DNA of 41,237 bases from Magnetaquiglobus sp039908105 (GCA_039908105.1 JAMOBI010000029.1:1-41237); one strand, 5' to 3'. Shown: positions 1-8,602, counted from the stretch's first letter. The notes: generated by a model not told the origin, from the sequence alone. Translations and numbers: made by a program.

Positions 1-118
1 AAAACCAACTTATTGTTTTTTCTGGTTTCCATTGCCTTACTATCTATTTGATTCGCATGCGATTTTAAATAAAAATAACTCGCATTAAAAACTTTTTGAT
101 AGGTTTTGCAACTACCTC

Positions 119-201
119 TCTGGTGAAAAAATAGAGCGGGTCTGGGAAATTCCTCTCCCAGGGTTGTGCTTTTGGCGCGCTCTTCTCAAGAAGCAGTTCT
201 T
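119..201 (+). repeat. Family A repeat, truncated copy
   Basis: This stretch matches the left half of the dispersed family A element found elsewhere in the window: a tggtgaaaaa tract, then the GGTCTGGG...CTCCCAGGG hairpin and the gcgcgctcttc segment. After about position 200 the similarity stops, so hairpins two and three and the right terminal repeat are missing. The AT-rich sequence at 1-118 holds nothing I recognise. Confidence 0.75.
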
Positions 202-506
202 GCCGGAATGTGTGCAGAGAACGGGCGTTGCAACGTCTTTTCCAGGCTGACGTCTAGACAGGCTTTAGGGCTTCTGCGACGACCTTTTGGGTGATATGAT
301 TCAATCAAGGTGGAGAACGGTTCGGGTTTGTCTTTCGCAGGCCATCAGTCTGCCAATGCTCGAACTTGACTTTGCGAGGCACTTTGGGCGTAGTGATGGG
401 CATGAACATCAACGCCTTCGTTGATCGGGTGGCATGCGTGACACGTGGTGATTGGGGAGGGTTTTCGGGTGAAACACCCGGGTCGGGCGATCCGATCCGA
501 GCGAAC
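202..506. other. Leader region without recognised gene
   Basis: About 300 bases between the truncated repeat and the first gene. An open frame continues upstream of the SGNH gene from an ATG at 366, but the residues it encodes (rich in Gly, Arg and Thr) precede the hydrophobic anchor and do not resemble a signal sequence, so I treat this as untranslated. I see no clear promoter, RNA gene or conserved motif. Confidence 0.4.
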
Positions 507-1583
507 ATGGTCGTTATGCGCACTGTTCTGATTTTTTTATTGTTTTTTTTGTTGGTTTCCGTGGGGATCCGCCAGGGCCTGGAGATGGTCGGGTTCCAAC
601 CGTATATTGGACTGATTTCCGAGAAGCTGGACCATCTCGAGCGCAATCACGATCAGGTCGATATCGTGTTTCTCGGTGCCAGTGATTACGGTGCTGCCAT
701 CGATCCGGTCGAGTTGGATGCAGCCATGGCTGCATCTGGCTGTCAGGAGCGGTCTTTCAATTTTGGCATCGATGGATTGAATGCCGTAGAGTTCCGCTGG
801 CTCATGGAGCAGCTTCAGGCAAAGTTTGCCAATAAGTTGCCACGCCTGATCATCGGTATTCCGTCGCATAATTATCAGTTGAGCGAGGGTCGATCCACCA
901 GAACCCAATTTTTTTTAAATTTTTCCAATCTCTATTATTATCTATATGATATCTGGAATTTGCCGCGACAAAAAATGGCGCGTGCGCGGATGTTGATGGA
1001 TTTGGCTTTGAAATATGGGCGTGAAGCAGGTCAAGGTGGAGAGCTGTATGAATGGCTCTTCGATGGTCAGAGGGGTTCCTCCGACAATAGCGCGCGCATC
1101 GCACGCATCGATGCCAGACGTGGCTATCTGGCGGATGCCACGGTCAACACGCCGCAAGAGTTGCAGCAGCTTGCGGAGCGGGTCGGGCAGATTGTTCAGG
1201 AGGTCGATACGCAATATCGAAGCGACTATTACGATCGACTCTACGGGGAGGGCACCCAGAGGCGCATGACCCCTTTGATCGACACGGCAAGGCGTTTGGG
1301 GTTTGATGTGGGCGTTCTGTTTGGACCATCTTTGAGTCATTATCTCGCATCGGCAACCGTACAACGTCATTTGCGGGGTGCTTATCCCGAGATTCCGGTG
1401 TGGCATTACAACGATCCCAAGCAGTGGCCCGAACTGTTTGATGCCGCCAACCTGGCCAATGCGACCCACTTGAATGCATCCGGCGCCAAGGCGTTTTCTC
1501 AACGATTGGCGCCGGATTTGTGTGCCTGGGTGCGCGGTCGTCGTGTACCTGTTACATCTGGAGTGGAGTTGTCCTCATCATGA
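507..1583 (+). CDS. Membrane-anchored SGNH-hydrolase-like protein (DltD/AlgX-like role)
   Basis: 358 residues from ATG 507; ATG 516 is an equal alternative. Both place a hydrophobic segment (residues 7-21) at the N-terminus, as expected for an inner-membrane anchor with a periplasmic domain. A block-I-like motif, VFLGASDYGAAIDP (residues 54-67), offers Ser59 as nucleophile. Near the C-terminus, Asp312 and His321 lie in a block ending HLNASGAKAFS, the usual DxxH-type signature of SGNH proteins linked to MBOAT acyltransferases. The stop overlaps the next start (ATGA), indicating translational coupling. An MBOAT gene lies in the same cluster, so by analogy with DltD, AlgX or PatB a role in moving an acyl or aminoacyl group onto an extracytoplasmic polymer is inferred. 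Overall sequence is divergent and the substrate is unknown. Confidence 0.7.
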   Translation: MVVMRTVLIFLLFFLLVSVGIRQGLEMVGFQPYIGLISEKLDHLERNHDQVDIVFLGASDYGAAIDPVELDAAMAASGCQERSFNFGIDGLNAVEFRWLMEQLQAKFANKLPRLIIGIPSHNYQLSEGRSTRTQFFLNFSNLYYYLYDIWNLPRQKMARARMLMDLALKYGREAGQGGELYEWLFDGQRGSSDNSARIARIDARRGYLADATVNTPQELQQLAERVGQIVQEVDTQYRSDYYDRLYGEGTQRRMTPLIDTARRLGFDVGVLFGPSLSHYLASATVQRHLRGAYPEIPVWHYNDPKQWPELFDAANLANATHLNASGAKAFSQRLAPDLCAWVRGRRVPVTSGVELSSS

Positions 1584-2812
1584 CCGCACATTTGCTGACG
1601 ATTCAGACCGGATGTGGCGTTCCGGATTTCCTGTTGAAGGAAGTGCGATCCAAATTGGCCTATGTTGATCCTGCCGTGGTGCGGGTGGCGCTCTCGATGG
1701 ATGGGGAGGTGCGCCTCCATTTGGATCCGGTGCCGGATGAATCCGCGCTGGCGCGCATGGAACAGACGGTTCGCGGTTTGGTTGCAGGGTTGGTCTCGGC
1801 AACGCGCCAGCCGACGATTCGGGTGTATGAGGATCATCTCTCCACCCCGGTGCCGTTCCGGGCCAATCCGATGGCAATTCTGGAGAGTGCCGGAGAGGTG
1901 ATTCGCGAGGGGCCGGGGAGTTACTCCCTGGGTCCGATGATGACGCGCATCTTGCGGTTTTTGCAGAATCAATTGGATCGGATTGCCTTTGAGTCAGGGG
2001 CCCAGCCGCGCCATTTCCCGGCGATGATTCCGGCCTCCATGATGCAGAAGATCCGATATTTCCGGAGTTTCCCGCATTCGCTGACCTTTGTTTCCCACAT
2101 CCGGGAGGAGATGGGGACCATCGAGCGCTTCGCCAAAGAGGCCCATTGTCCGGGGGAGGTGCTACAGATGCCGGACCATTCGTTGGCCTCTGTGCGCAAT
2201 CTGCTCTCCCCGGCGATCTGCTATCACAACTATCTGGCCATGGCGGACCGGACGTTGCCGCACGATCCGGTGATCACCACGGCCACGGGGCCCTGTTTTC
2301 GTTTCGAGGCGGCCAATATGGAGGGGCTGGAGCGGTTGTGGAATTTCACCATGTGGGAAGTGATTTTCGTTGGTACGGAATCCGGGGTCATGGAGGGGAT
2401 CACCCGAGTGTTGCAGCTGTGCAGTCGGTTGTTGCAGCGGTTGGGTGTGGCGTTTCGCATCGAGAATGCCAACGATCCGTTTTTCGTCGGCGAGTTCGCC
2501 ACGCAGGCGGGCTTTCAGTATGCCTATGATCTGAAATACGAGTTTCTGGCGTGGTTGCCGTATCGCGACGGTCTGTTTGCCGTGGGATCGCGCAATTATC
2601 ATCGGGATTTCTTCGGACGGGCATTGCGGATTCGTACCGTCGATGGGGGGACGGCCCATAGTGGTTGCGTGGGATTCGGGTTGGAGCGTCTGGCCTATGC
2701 GTTGGTTGCGCAATACGGCATGGATCCGACCCAATGGCCTGAAGCCCTGCAACGGGCCTGGCAGGCGCCGCTCACCGATCCGATCGGCTCCATTCTGTCC
2801 GAATGGTCTTAA
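1580..2812 (+). CDS. Amino acid:[carrier protein] ligase (class II seryl-tRNA synthetase-like)
   Basis: 410 residues from the ATG that overlaps the upstream stop. The C-terminal ~300 residues form a class II aminoacyl-tRNA synthetase core most like the atypical methanogen-type SerRS: CFRFEAANMEGLERL then NFTMWEVIFVG (motif 2 region, residues 239-265) and SGCVGFGLERLAYAL (motif 3, residues 361-375). Cys214, Glu260 and Cys363 are placed as the Cys-Glu-Cys zinc site of the amino acid:[carrier protein] ligase family, known from Bradyrhizobium enzymes that load Gly or Ala on a phosphopantetheinyl carrier rather than on tRNA. No tRNA-binding domain is visible. The first ~90 residues are an extension of unknown role. 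The next gene is a carrier protein, the expected partner. Amino acid specificity cannot be read from the sequence. Confidence 0.85.
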   Translation: MTAHLLTIQTGCGVPDFLLKEVRSKLAYVDPAVVRVALSMDGEVRLHLDPVPDESALARMEQTVRGLVAGLVSATRQPTIRVYEDHLSTPVPFRANPMAILESAGEVIREGPGSYSLGPMMTRILRFLQNQLDRIAFESGAQPRHFPAMIPASMMQKIRYFRSFPHSLTFVSHIREEMGTIERFAKEAHCPGEVLQMPDHSLASVRNLLSPAICYHNYLAMADRTLPHDPVITTATGPCFRFEAANMEGLERLWNFTMWEVIFVGTESGVMEGITRVLQLCSRLLQRLGVAFRIENANDPFFVGEFATQAGFQYAYDLKYEFLAWLPYRDGLFAVGSRNYHRDFFGRALRIRTVDGGTAHSGCVGFGLERLAYALVAQYGMDPTQWPEALQRAWQAPLTDPIGSILSEWS

Positions 2813-3054
2813 ACCGCACCCAACTTGGAATGTATGGTTTTTACTGGTAAAAAAAGAGAGGGTCTGGGAGATTCCTCTCCCAGGGTTTTGCCTTTGACTT
2901 TAGCGCGCTCTTCAAAAGAAGCATTTTTCGCGCCTTTTAGCGAAAAATGCGCCGCGCGCGGCCAACGCGAGCGTCGTTTCCGCCTTTTGGAAACGACGCT
3001 CGCATCTTGCACGCAGCCTTGCGAAAAACCACGCATCCCGTAATGGTTGCGGTC
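2813..3054 (+). repeat. Family A repeat, full copy with terminal inverted repeats
   Basis: Reference copy of family A. The first ~30 bases (2813-2842) and last ~30 (3025-3054) are imperfect inverted repeats of each other (accgcaccca... against the complement of ...taatggttgcggt, both meeting gtttttt-type tracts). Three hairpins follow inside: CTGGGAGA/TCTCCCAG (2864-2871/2876-2883), an 11-bp stem (2921-2931/2940-2950) and a perfect 15-bp stem (2967-2981/2989-3003). It starts directly after the ligase stop and ends 21 bases before the carrier-protein start, so it splits an otherwise compact cluster. No ORF is convincing inside; its size and ends resemble a MITE. Confidence 0.85.
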
Positions 3055-3075
3055 TGGCGAAAAGGAGTTTCCAGC

Positions 3076-3330
3076 ATGACTGAAGAAGAAATTTTGTCGA
3101 TTCTGACCGGCATCCTGCATCGCGTGTTCGAGAACAATCGCATTCAGGTGACGCCGGAACTCACCGCAGATGATCTGGTGGAGTGGGACAGCGTGGGTCA
3201 CATGGGGTTGATCCTGGCGGTCGAAAAGGCGTTTGCGATCCGGTTTGATATCGGGGAGATCGGTCGGGTCAATTCCGTGGCCAAATTGATCCAGGTGATT
3301 CATGCCAAACGCGCTTCGTCCGCCGGTTGA
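3076..3330 (+). CDS. Acyl/aminoacyl carrier protein
   Basis: 84 residues. The start at 3076 is set by AAAGGAG at 3061-3067, eight bases upstream. The motif VEWDSVGHMGLILAVE (residues 35-50) holds Ser39, the expected 4'-phosphopantetheine attachment site (DS motif), followed by the helix-III-like acidic pattern EKAFAIRFDIGEI. Size and motif fit stand-alone carrier proteins. It lies between a SerRS-like amino acid:[carrier protein] ligase and a KAS III-like gene, so the likely cargo is an aminoacyl thioester, possibly further acylated. This is the DltC position in the proposed dlt-like pathway. A phosphopantetheinyl transferase is not in the window. Confidence 0.88.
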   Translation: MTEEEILSILTGILHRVFENNRIQVTPELTADDLVEWDSVGHMGLILAVEKAFAIRFDIGEIGRVNSVAKLIQVIHAKRASSAG

Positions 3331-3369
3331 GCAGGCTCCCCAGTGCGTGAGATCGGCACCGGAGCGTCA

Positions 3370-4386
3370 ATGATCGGACTCAAAGGGGTGGGCTTTTGTC
3401 TGCCGGGAGCGCCGATTCCGCTGACCTCTTTGTCGCTTGCGCCGGAGGAGGTCTCACGCTTGCAGCCGTTGGGACAGGAGTTCTTTCACCGTGCCGAAGG
3501 TGGATCCACGGAGTTGATGATCGAGGCGAGCCGGTCGGTGCTGGAGGGTTGCGGTTTGCCTCCTGACCGGATCGGTATGGTGATCAGTGCCCCCTCGCTG
3601 CTCACCGCCCATGGTCTGGAGATCCCAGCCATCGAGATCCGCAATGGTCTCGGACTGTTCCGGGCGGAGTGTCTGAATCTGGGACAAGGGTGTGTCGGAT
3701 TGCTGCGTGCCATGCAGTTGGCGGGCGATCGGCTGCAACTCAAGCCGGAGACGGGCGCGGTGCTGGTGGTGGCGGGCACGGTGGCCTCCAACCTGGTGCG
3801 CAATCAGACGCACGGGAGTTTTTTTTGGGGGGATGGGGCGGTGGCCGTGTGGATGGAGCGGGCGGAGGCGGGGCAGGGCGGTTTGTCGTATCACGGCTAT
3901 GCGGAGTGCTCGGTGGAGCGCAACGCCTCGGCGATGCGGATCGGTTTTGGGGATGCGGGTGCGATCGAGCGGTATGTTCTGGATCGGGACTTTTCTATCC
4001 GGGTGGAATTTCCCTCGGATCGCGAGCAGTTGGAGTATATCGAGGGGGAACGCGGACGCTTGTTGGCAGTGGTCGAGGGGCTGACCCGGCAGGCGGGCAT
4101 TCCGGTGGAGGCGTTGAGCGGTGTGGCCATGCCCTCCCTGGGACGGAATCGTCTGCGCTTTTTGTTGCCCGCCGATCATCCGCTGCGCGCGCGGGTGATT
4201 TGCGATTTCCGCTATGCGCACATGGGTGCGGTCGACTCTTTGTTGTTTTTACAGAATCATCTGGAGGCGCAACCGCAAGCGGTCGCACCGGAGTGGTATA
4301 TCGTTTTGACCCCGGCCTTCACCGCTCAATGGGGGGGTGTTCTGCTGCGCCGCGATCCACCCCCGATTCCCGGACAGGTTGGCTGA
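3370..4386 (+). CDS. KAS III-like (thiolase-fold) acyltransferase with altered active site
   Basis: 338 residues from ATG 3370, preceded by GGAG at 3361-3364; an in-frame GTG at 3343 is less likely. The thiolase fold of 3-oxoacyl-ACP synthase III is recognisable: nucleophile Cys108 in LGQGCVGLLRAM, a SFFWGDGAVAV stretch and a C-terminal WGGVLLRR. The canonical His of the HQAN motif seems replaced (MPSLGRNRLRF, residues 254-264), and the Asn of the GN-SAAS motif aligns with His284 in RYAHMGAVDS, followed by Asp289. Loss of the decarboxylating His/Asn pair is typical of KAS III relatives that make esters or amides or hydrolyse thioesters instead of condensing. The stop overlaps the MBOAT start (TGATG). 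The role is inferred: processing of the carrier-bound group. Confidence 0.75.
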   Translation: MIGLKGVGFCLPGAPIPLTSLSLAPEEVSRLQPLGQEFFHRAEGGSTELMIEASRSVLEGCGLPPDRIGMVISAPSLLTAHGLEIPAIEIRNGLGLFRAECLNLGQGCVGLLRAMQLAGDRLQLKPETGAVLVVAGTVASNLVRNQTHGSFFWGDGAVAVWMERAEAGQGGLSYHGYAECSVERNASAMRIGFGDAGAIERYVLDRDFSIRVEFPSDREQLEYIEGERGRLLAVVEGLTRQAGIPVEALSGVAMPSLGRNRLRFLLPADHPLRARVICDFRYAHMGAVDSLLFLQNHLEAQPQAVAPEWYIVLTPAFTAQWGGVLLRRDPPPIPGQVG

Positions 4387-5798
4387 TGTTATTCACGGAT
4401 CGGCAATTTTTTGTATTTTATCTGGCGATCTTGCTGTTTTACTGGCTGTTGCGCTCCAATGGGGCGCGCAAGCTGTTGCTGCTGGTTGGCAGTTATCTGT
4501 TCTACGCGGCTTGGGATTATCGTTTTTTGTCGTTGATCGTGTTATCCACGATCGTCAATCACGAATCCGCTCTGCGCATTCATGCGACCAACGATCGGCG
4601 CAAACGGCTGCTCTGGCTGGTCGGGGTGGTGGTTTACAATATAGGAATTTTATTCTATTTTAAATATTTAAATTTTTTTATCGAGGCCTTTGTCGAGCTG
4701 TTCGGCACGCTTGGAATGTCGGTTCACCGTCCGGTGTGGGAGATCATTCTGCCGGTGGGGATCAGTTTTTACACCTTCCACGGCATGGGCTATCCCCTGG
4801 ATGTCTATCACAAGAATCTCGAACCCAGGCGACGCTGGCTCGATTTCGCCCTGTTCATGAGTTTTTTTCCGCAGATGCTCGCAGGACCGATCGTGCGTGC
4901 CCAGGAGTTTTTGCCGCAGTTGGAAGAGCGCCGTTCCTGGAAGGATGTCAATGCCGCTTTGTGTCTGGTGTGGTTTGTCATCGGGTTTACCAAAAAGGCG
5001 GCGATCTCCGACCCGATCGCCATGCAGGTGGATCAGATTTTCGCCAACCCTCATGCCTACGCGACCTGGGATATCGTACAGGGTCAGATACTCTACGCCG
5101 TTCAGATCTATTGTGACTTCTCCGGCTACTCGGACATGGCCCTGGCCACGGCGGGTCTGTTGGGATACACTCTGCCGCGCAATTTCAATTTCCCCTATTT
5201 TGCTGCGAACATCTCCGAATTCTGGCGGCGCTGGCACATGAGTCTGTCGCGCTGGCTGCACGATTATCTCTATCTGCCTTTGTATTTTCTGGGCAAGAGC
5301 CGCAGTCAGCTGATGATCTATCGAAACCTCATTCTCACCATGCTGGTGTGTGGATTCTGGCATGGGGCGGCGTGGGGCTACGTGGTGTTCGGCATTCTGC
5401 ATGGAGGTGGTCTGATCGTGCATCAGGAGTGGCAGAAGTTCTGCCGCCGTCGTGGCATTGTGCTGCCATTCTGGCGTCCGTTCGCCGTTTTGATCACCTT
5501 CATCTGGGTCTGTTGGACGCTGGTCTATTTCCGTGCGCCGGATGTTCGGGTGTCGTGGTATATGACCGTGGGCACCTTCTTCTCCCAGGATGTTGCGCAG
5601 GCGTCGTTGTGGTTCAACGGACCTCTGGTCGTGGGCGTCTTGGCGATGATCCACGGTTTTTTTTATCGCTGGCAGCTGGATCGATGGCTGGCGCAGCGCT
5701 CGCCGGGTACGCTGGCAATGATTCTGGGGGCCTGGATGGCGGTGAGCACCGCATGCATGCCAACCGAGTACCGTCCTTTCATTTACTTCCAGTTCTGA
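4386..5798 (+). CDS. MBOAT-family O-acyltransferase (DltB/AlgI-like)
   Basis: 470 residues from the ATG overlapping the upstream stop; the frame stays open upstream but that part is a shadow of the KAS III-like gene. Polytopic membrane protein with many hydrophobic segments. MBOAT signatures: LPVGISFYTF (122-131), SFFPQMLAGPIVR (159-171), YCDFSGYSDMALA (242-254), NISEFWRRWHMSLSRWL (275-291) and CGFWHGAAWGYVVFG (322-336) with presumed catalytic His326. MBOATs of the DltB/AlgI branch move acyl or alanyl groups from a cytoplasmic donor through the membrane to extracytoplasmic glycans, usually with an SGNH partner, which here is the first gene of the cluster. The acceptor is unknown. Confidence 0.92.
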   Translation: MLFTDRQFFVFYLAILLFYWLLRSNGARKLLLLVGSYLFYAAWDYRFLSLIVLSTIVNHESALRIHATNDRRKRLLWLVGVVVYNIGILFYFKYLNFFIEAFVELFGTLGMSVHRPVWEIILPVGISFYTFHGMGYPLDVYHKNLEPRRRWLDFALFMSFFPQMLAGPIVRAQEFLPQLEERRSWKDVNAALCLVWFVIGFTKKAAISDPIAMQVDQIFANPHAYATWDIVQGQILYAVQIYCDFSGYSDMALATAGLLGYTLPRNFNFPYFAANISEFWRRWHMSLSRWLHDYLYLPLYFLGKSRSQLMIYRNLILTMLVCGFWHGAAWGYVVFGILHGGGLIVHQEWQKFCRRRGIVLPFWRPFAVLITFIWVCWTLVYFRAPDVRVSWYMTVGTFFSQDVAQASLWFNGPLVVGVLAMIHGFFYRWQLDRWLAQRSPGTLAMILGAWMAVSTACMPTEYRPFIYFQF

Positions 5799-5937
5799 CC
5801 GGGTGGATTCCGAATCATTCCGGGAAACGGGTTGCGTTTTGGGTCGTATGCGGGTAGCATTATTGCGATGCGGTATCATTGAACCCCCGTATTCTGACCC
5901 CCTCGGAAATTCCTAGCAGATCAAGGGATCGATAACA

Positions 5938-8601
5938 GTGAAAAAACGGATGATCTTTTTCTTCGGCAACGGCGAAGCGGATGGCAAGGTCACCATGAAG
6001 CCCATTCTGGGTGGTAAAGGTGCCAATCTTGCTGAAATGTCCAGAATCGGCATTCCGGTCCCGGCGGGATTTACCATCAGTACCGAGGTGTGTACCTATT
6101 TTTTTCATCACGACGGCGCCTATCCGGAGAAGTTGCACGAGCAGGTGGACAAGATGCTCGCCAAGGTCGGCAAAGCGATGGGCAATCGCTTCGGTGATGC
6201 GAAGAATCCCCTGTTGTTGTCGGTGCGCTCCGGTGCGCGCGTTTCGATGCCTGGCATGATGGACACGGTGTTGAATCTGGGATTGAATCAGGAGACGCTG
6301 CAAGGCTTGCTGAAACAGTCCGGGGATGAGCGGTTCGTGTACGATTGCTACCGACGCTTCATCCACATGTACTCCAACGTGGTGCTTGACCTGCCGCACG
6401 AGCGGTTCGAGGAGACGTTGACCCACTTGAAGAAGAGTCTGGGCAAACAGCAGGACATGGAGGTCACCGCCGAGGAGTGGAAGGGGCTGGCCGAGCAGTA
6501 CAAGGCCATTGTGCAAGAGGAGACCGGCAAACCGTTCCCCGAGGATCCGCTTGAGCAGTTGTGGGGTGCCATTGGCGCGGTGTTCCACTCCTGGAACTCC
6601 GATCGGGCCAACACCTACCGTCGTTTGAACAACATCCCGGATGACTGGGGCACGGCGGTCAACGTGCAGGCCATGGTGTTTGGCAACATGGGATCGGACA
6701 GCGCCACGGGTGTGGCCTTCACGCGCGATCCGGCCACGGGGGACAACCGTTTCTTTGGTGAATTCCTCATCAACGCCCAGGGCGAGGATGTGGTGGCCGG
6801 CACGCGCACCCCGCAGGAGATCACCCTGGATGGCAAAAATCGTGCGAACTCCTCCCATCCGGCCATGGAAGAGGTGATGCCCGAGCTTTATCAAGAGTTG
6901 GTGGTGGTTTACAAGAGGCTGGAAAGCCATTTCCGCGACATGCAGGATCTGGAGTTCACCATTCAGAAGGGCAAACTCTGGCTGTTGCAGACCCGCAACG
7001 GCAAGCGCACTGTGCAGGCCGCGCTGCGCATCGCCCTGGATATGGTCAAGGAGGGGTTGATCACCGCTCGCGAAGCGGTCGGGCGTGTCAAGCCCGAGGA
7101 TCTCAATCAGTTGTTGCACCCGATGCTCGATGGCAAGGCGGCGCGCAACGTCATTGCCACGGGGGTGCCGGCCTCGCCGGGTGGTGCGGTGGGCGAGGTG
7201 GTCTTCACCCCCGAGGATGCGGTTTTGTGGGTGGCCGAGGGGCACAAGGTGATCCTGATGCGTGAGGAGACCAGCCCGGAGGATATCCACGGCATGCATG
7301 CGGCCCAGGGGATCGTCACTGCGCGCGGTGGTGCCACCTCGCACGCTGCCGTGGTGGCGCGTGGCATGGGGCGTCCGTGCGTCTCCGGCTGTCATGATCT
7401 GGAGATCGATCAGAAGAGCCAGACCTGCACGGTCAAGGGGCAGGTGATCAAAAAAGGGGATTGGATCACCATCGATGGCGACCAGGGACAGGTGATCCTG
7501 GGTCGCATCCCGATGATCGAGCCGCAGTTGACCGGCGATTTCGACAAGTTCATGAAGATGGCTGATGCGATGCGCCACATGAAGGTGCGCGCCAATGCCG
7601 ACACCCCGACCGATGCCGAGAACGCGGTCCGTTTCGGGGCCGAGGGGATCGGGTTGTGTCGCACCGAGCACATGTTCTTCAAGGACAACCGCATCCTGGC
7701 GGTGCGCGAGATGATCCTGGCCTGCGACGAGGCCGGGCGTCGGGCTGCGCTCGACAAGATCATGCCGATGCAGCGTTCCGACTTCGAGGAGATCTTCCGG
7801 GTGATGAAGGGTCGTCCGGTGACGATTCGTCTGCTCGATCCGCCGTTGCACGAGTTTTTGCCGCACGAGGTCAAGGAGCAGACCGATGTGGCCCAGGTGA
7901 TGGGTGTGGAGTTGAAGGAGATCCAGGCGCGTGTGGGTGCGCTCAAGGAGTTCAACCCCATGCTCGGCCATCGTGGTTGCCGGTTGGGTATCACCTTCCC
8001 GGAGATCTACGAGATGCAGGTGCGGGCCATCATGGAGGCGGCCTGCAATCTGGTCAAGAACGAGGGGTTCACCATCATTCCGGAGATCATGATTCCTCTG
8101 GTGGGTTTGCCGCAGGAGTTGAAATTTTTAAAAGAGCGGTGTTTGAAGGTGTGCGAGGCGGTGATGGACGCCTTCGGGGTGAAGATCGATCTGTTGATCG
8201 GCACGATGATCGAGTTGCCGCGTGCTGCGTTGGTGGCCGATGTGTTGGCCGAGGATGCGGAGTTCTTCTCCTTTGGCACCAACGATTTGACCCAGACCAC
8301 GTTGGGCATTTCGCGCGATGATGCCACGCCGTTCATCACCGCCTATCTGGAGAAGGGGTTAGTGGCGGTGGATCCGTTCGTGTCGCTCGATCAGAGCGGT
8401 GTGGGTCAGTTGGTCGAGATGGGGGTCAAGAAGGGGCGTGCCACGCGCAAGACGATCAAGGTGGGCGTGTGTGGTGAGCATGGCGGGGATCCGGCCTCGA
8501 TTGGTTTTTTTGAGAAGGTGGGTTTGGATTATGTCTCCTGTTCGCCCTTCCGGGTGCCGGTGGCGAGGTTGGCGGCGGCGCAGGCGGCGATCAATGTCTG
8601 A
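5938..8601 (+). CDS. ppdK: Pyruvate, phosphate dikinase
   Basis: 887 residues, full family length, interconverting pyruvate + ATP + Pi with phosphoenolpyruvate + AMP + PPi in the cytoplasm. The GTG start at 5938 (AAGGGA at 5923-5928) gives the usual beginning MKKRMIFFFGNGEADG; the next ATG would cut conserved residues. The ATP-grasp domain begins with GGKGANLAEM, the swivelling phosphohistidine domain carries GGATSHAAVVARGMG with His469, and the C-terminal TIM barrel shows GLCRTEHMFF and VGVCGEHGGDP with the active-site Cys. It is likely monocistronic: 139 bases separate it from the MBOAT gene, and a family A repeat follows directly. It probably serves gluconeogenesis or PEP supply. Confidence 0.97.
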   Translation: MKKRMIFFFGNGEADGKVTMKPILGGKGANLAEMSRIGIPVPAGFTISTEVCTYFFHHDGAYPEKLHEQVDKMLAKVGKAMGNRFGDAKNPLLLSVRSGARVSMPGMMDTVLNLGLNQETLQGLLKQSGDERFVYDCYRRFIHMYSNVVLDLPHERFEETLTHLKKSLGKQQDMEVTAEEWKGLAEQYKAIVQEETGKPFPEDPLEQLWGAIGAVFHSWNSDRANTYRRLNNIPDDWGTAVNVQAMVFGNMGSDSATGVAFTRDPATGDNRFFGEFLINAQGEDVVAGTRTPQEITLDGKNRANSSHPAMEEVMPELYQELVVVYKRLESHFRDMQDLEFTIQKGKLWLLQTRNGKRTVQAALRIALDMVKEGLITAREAVGRVKPEDLNQLLHPMLDGKAARNVIATGVPASPGGAVGEVVFTPEDAVLWVAEGHKVILMREETSPEDIHGMHAAQGIVTARGGATSHAAVVARGMGRPCVSGCHDLEIDQKSQTCTVKGQVIKKGDWITIDGDQGQVILGRIPMIEPQLTGDFDKFMKMADAMRHMKVRANADTPTDAENAVRFGAEGIGLCRTEHMFFKDNRILAVREMILACDEAGRRAALDKIMPMQRSDFEEIFRVMKGRPVTIRLLDPPLHEFLPHEVKEQTDVAQVMGVELKEIQARVGALKEFNPMLGHRGCRLGITFPEIYEMQVRAIMEAACNLVKNEGFTIIPEIMIPLVGLPQELKFLKERCLKVCEAVMDAFGVKIDLLIGTMIELPRAALVADVLAEDAEFFSFGTNDLTQTTLGISRDDATPFITAYLEKGLVAVDPFVSLDQSGVGQLVEMGVKKGRATRKTIKVGVCGEHGGDPASIGFFEKVGLDYVSCSPFRVPVARLAAAQAAINV

Positions 8602-8602
8602 C

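Noticed and set aside
1580..2812. Ligase gene considered as a true seryl-tRNA synthetase
   Set aside because: No tRNA-binding coiled-coil arm is visible, a SGCVGFGLER-type motif 3 is typical of amino acid:[carrier protein] ligases, and a carrier protein gene follows.
3669..4385. 239-codon in-frame extension upstream of the MBOAT start
   Set aside because: It overlaps the KAS III-like gene, is Gly/Arg-rich and unlike any membrane protein; the ATG at 4386 overlaps the upstream stop and starts the normal MBOAT N-terminus.
5860..7971. 703-codon open frame on the minus strand opposite ppdK
   Set aside because: It is antisense to a highly conserved gene, rich in His, Leu and Arg without domain motifs, and results from codon bias of the plus-strand gene.
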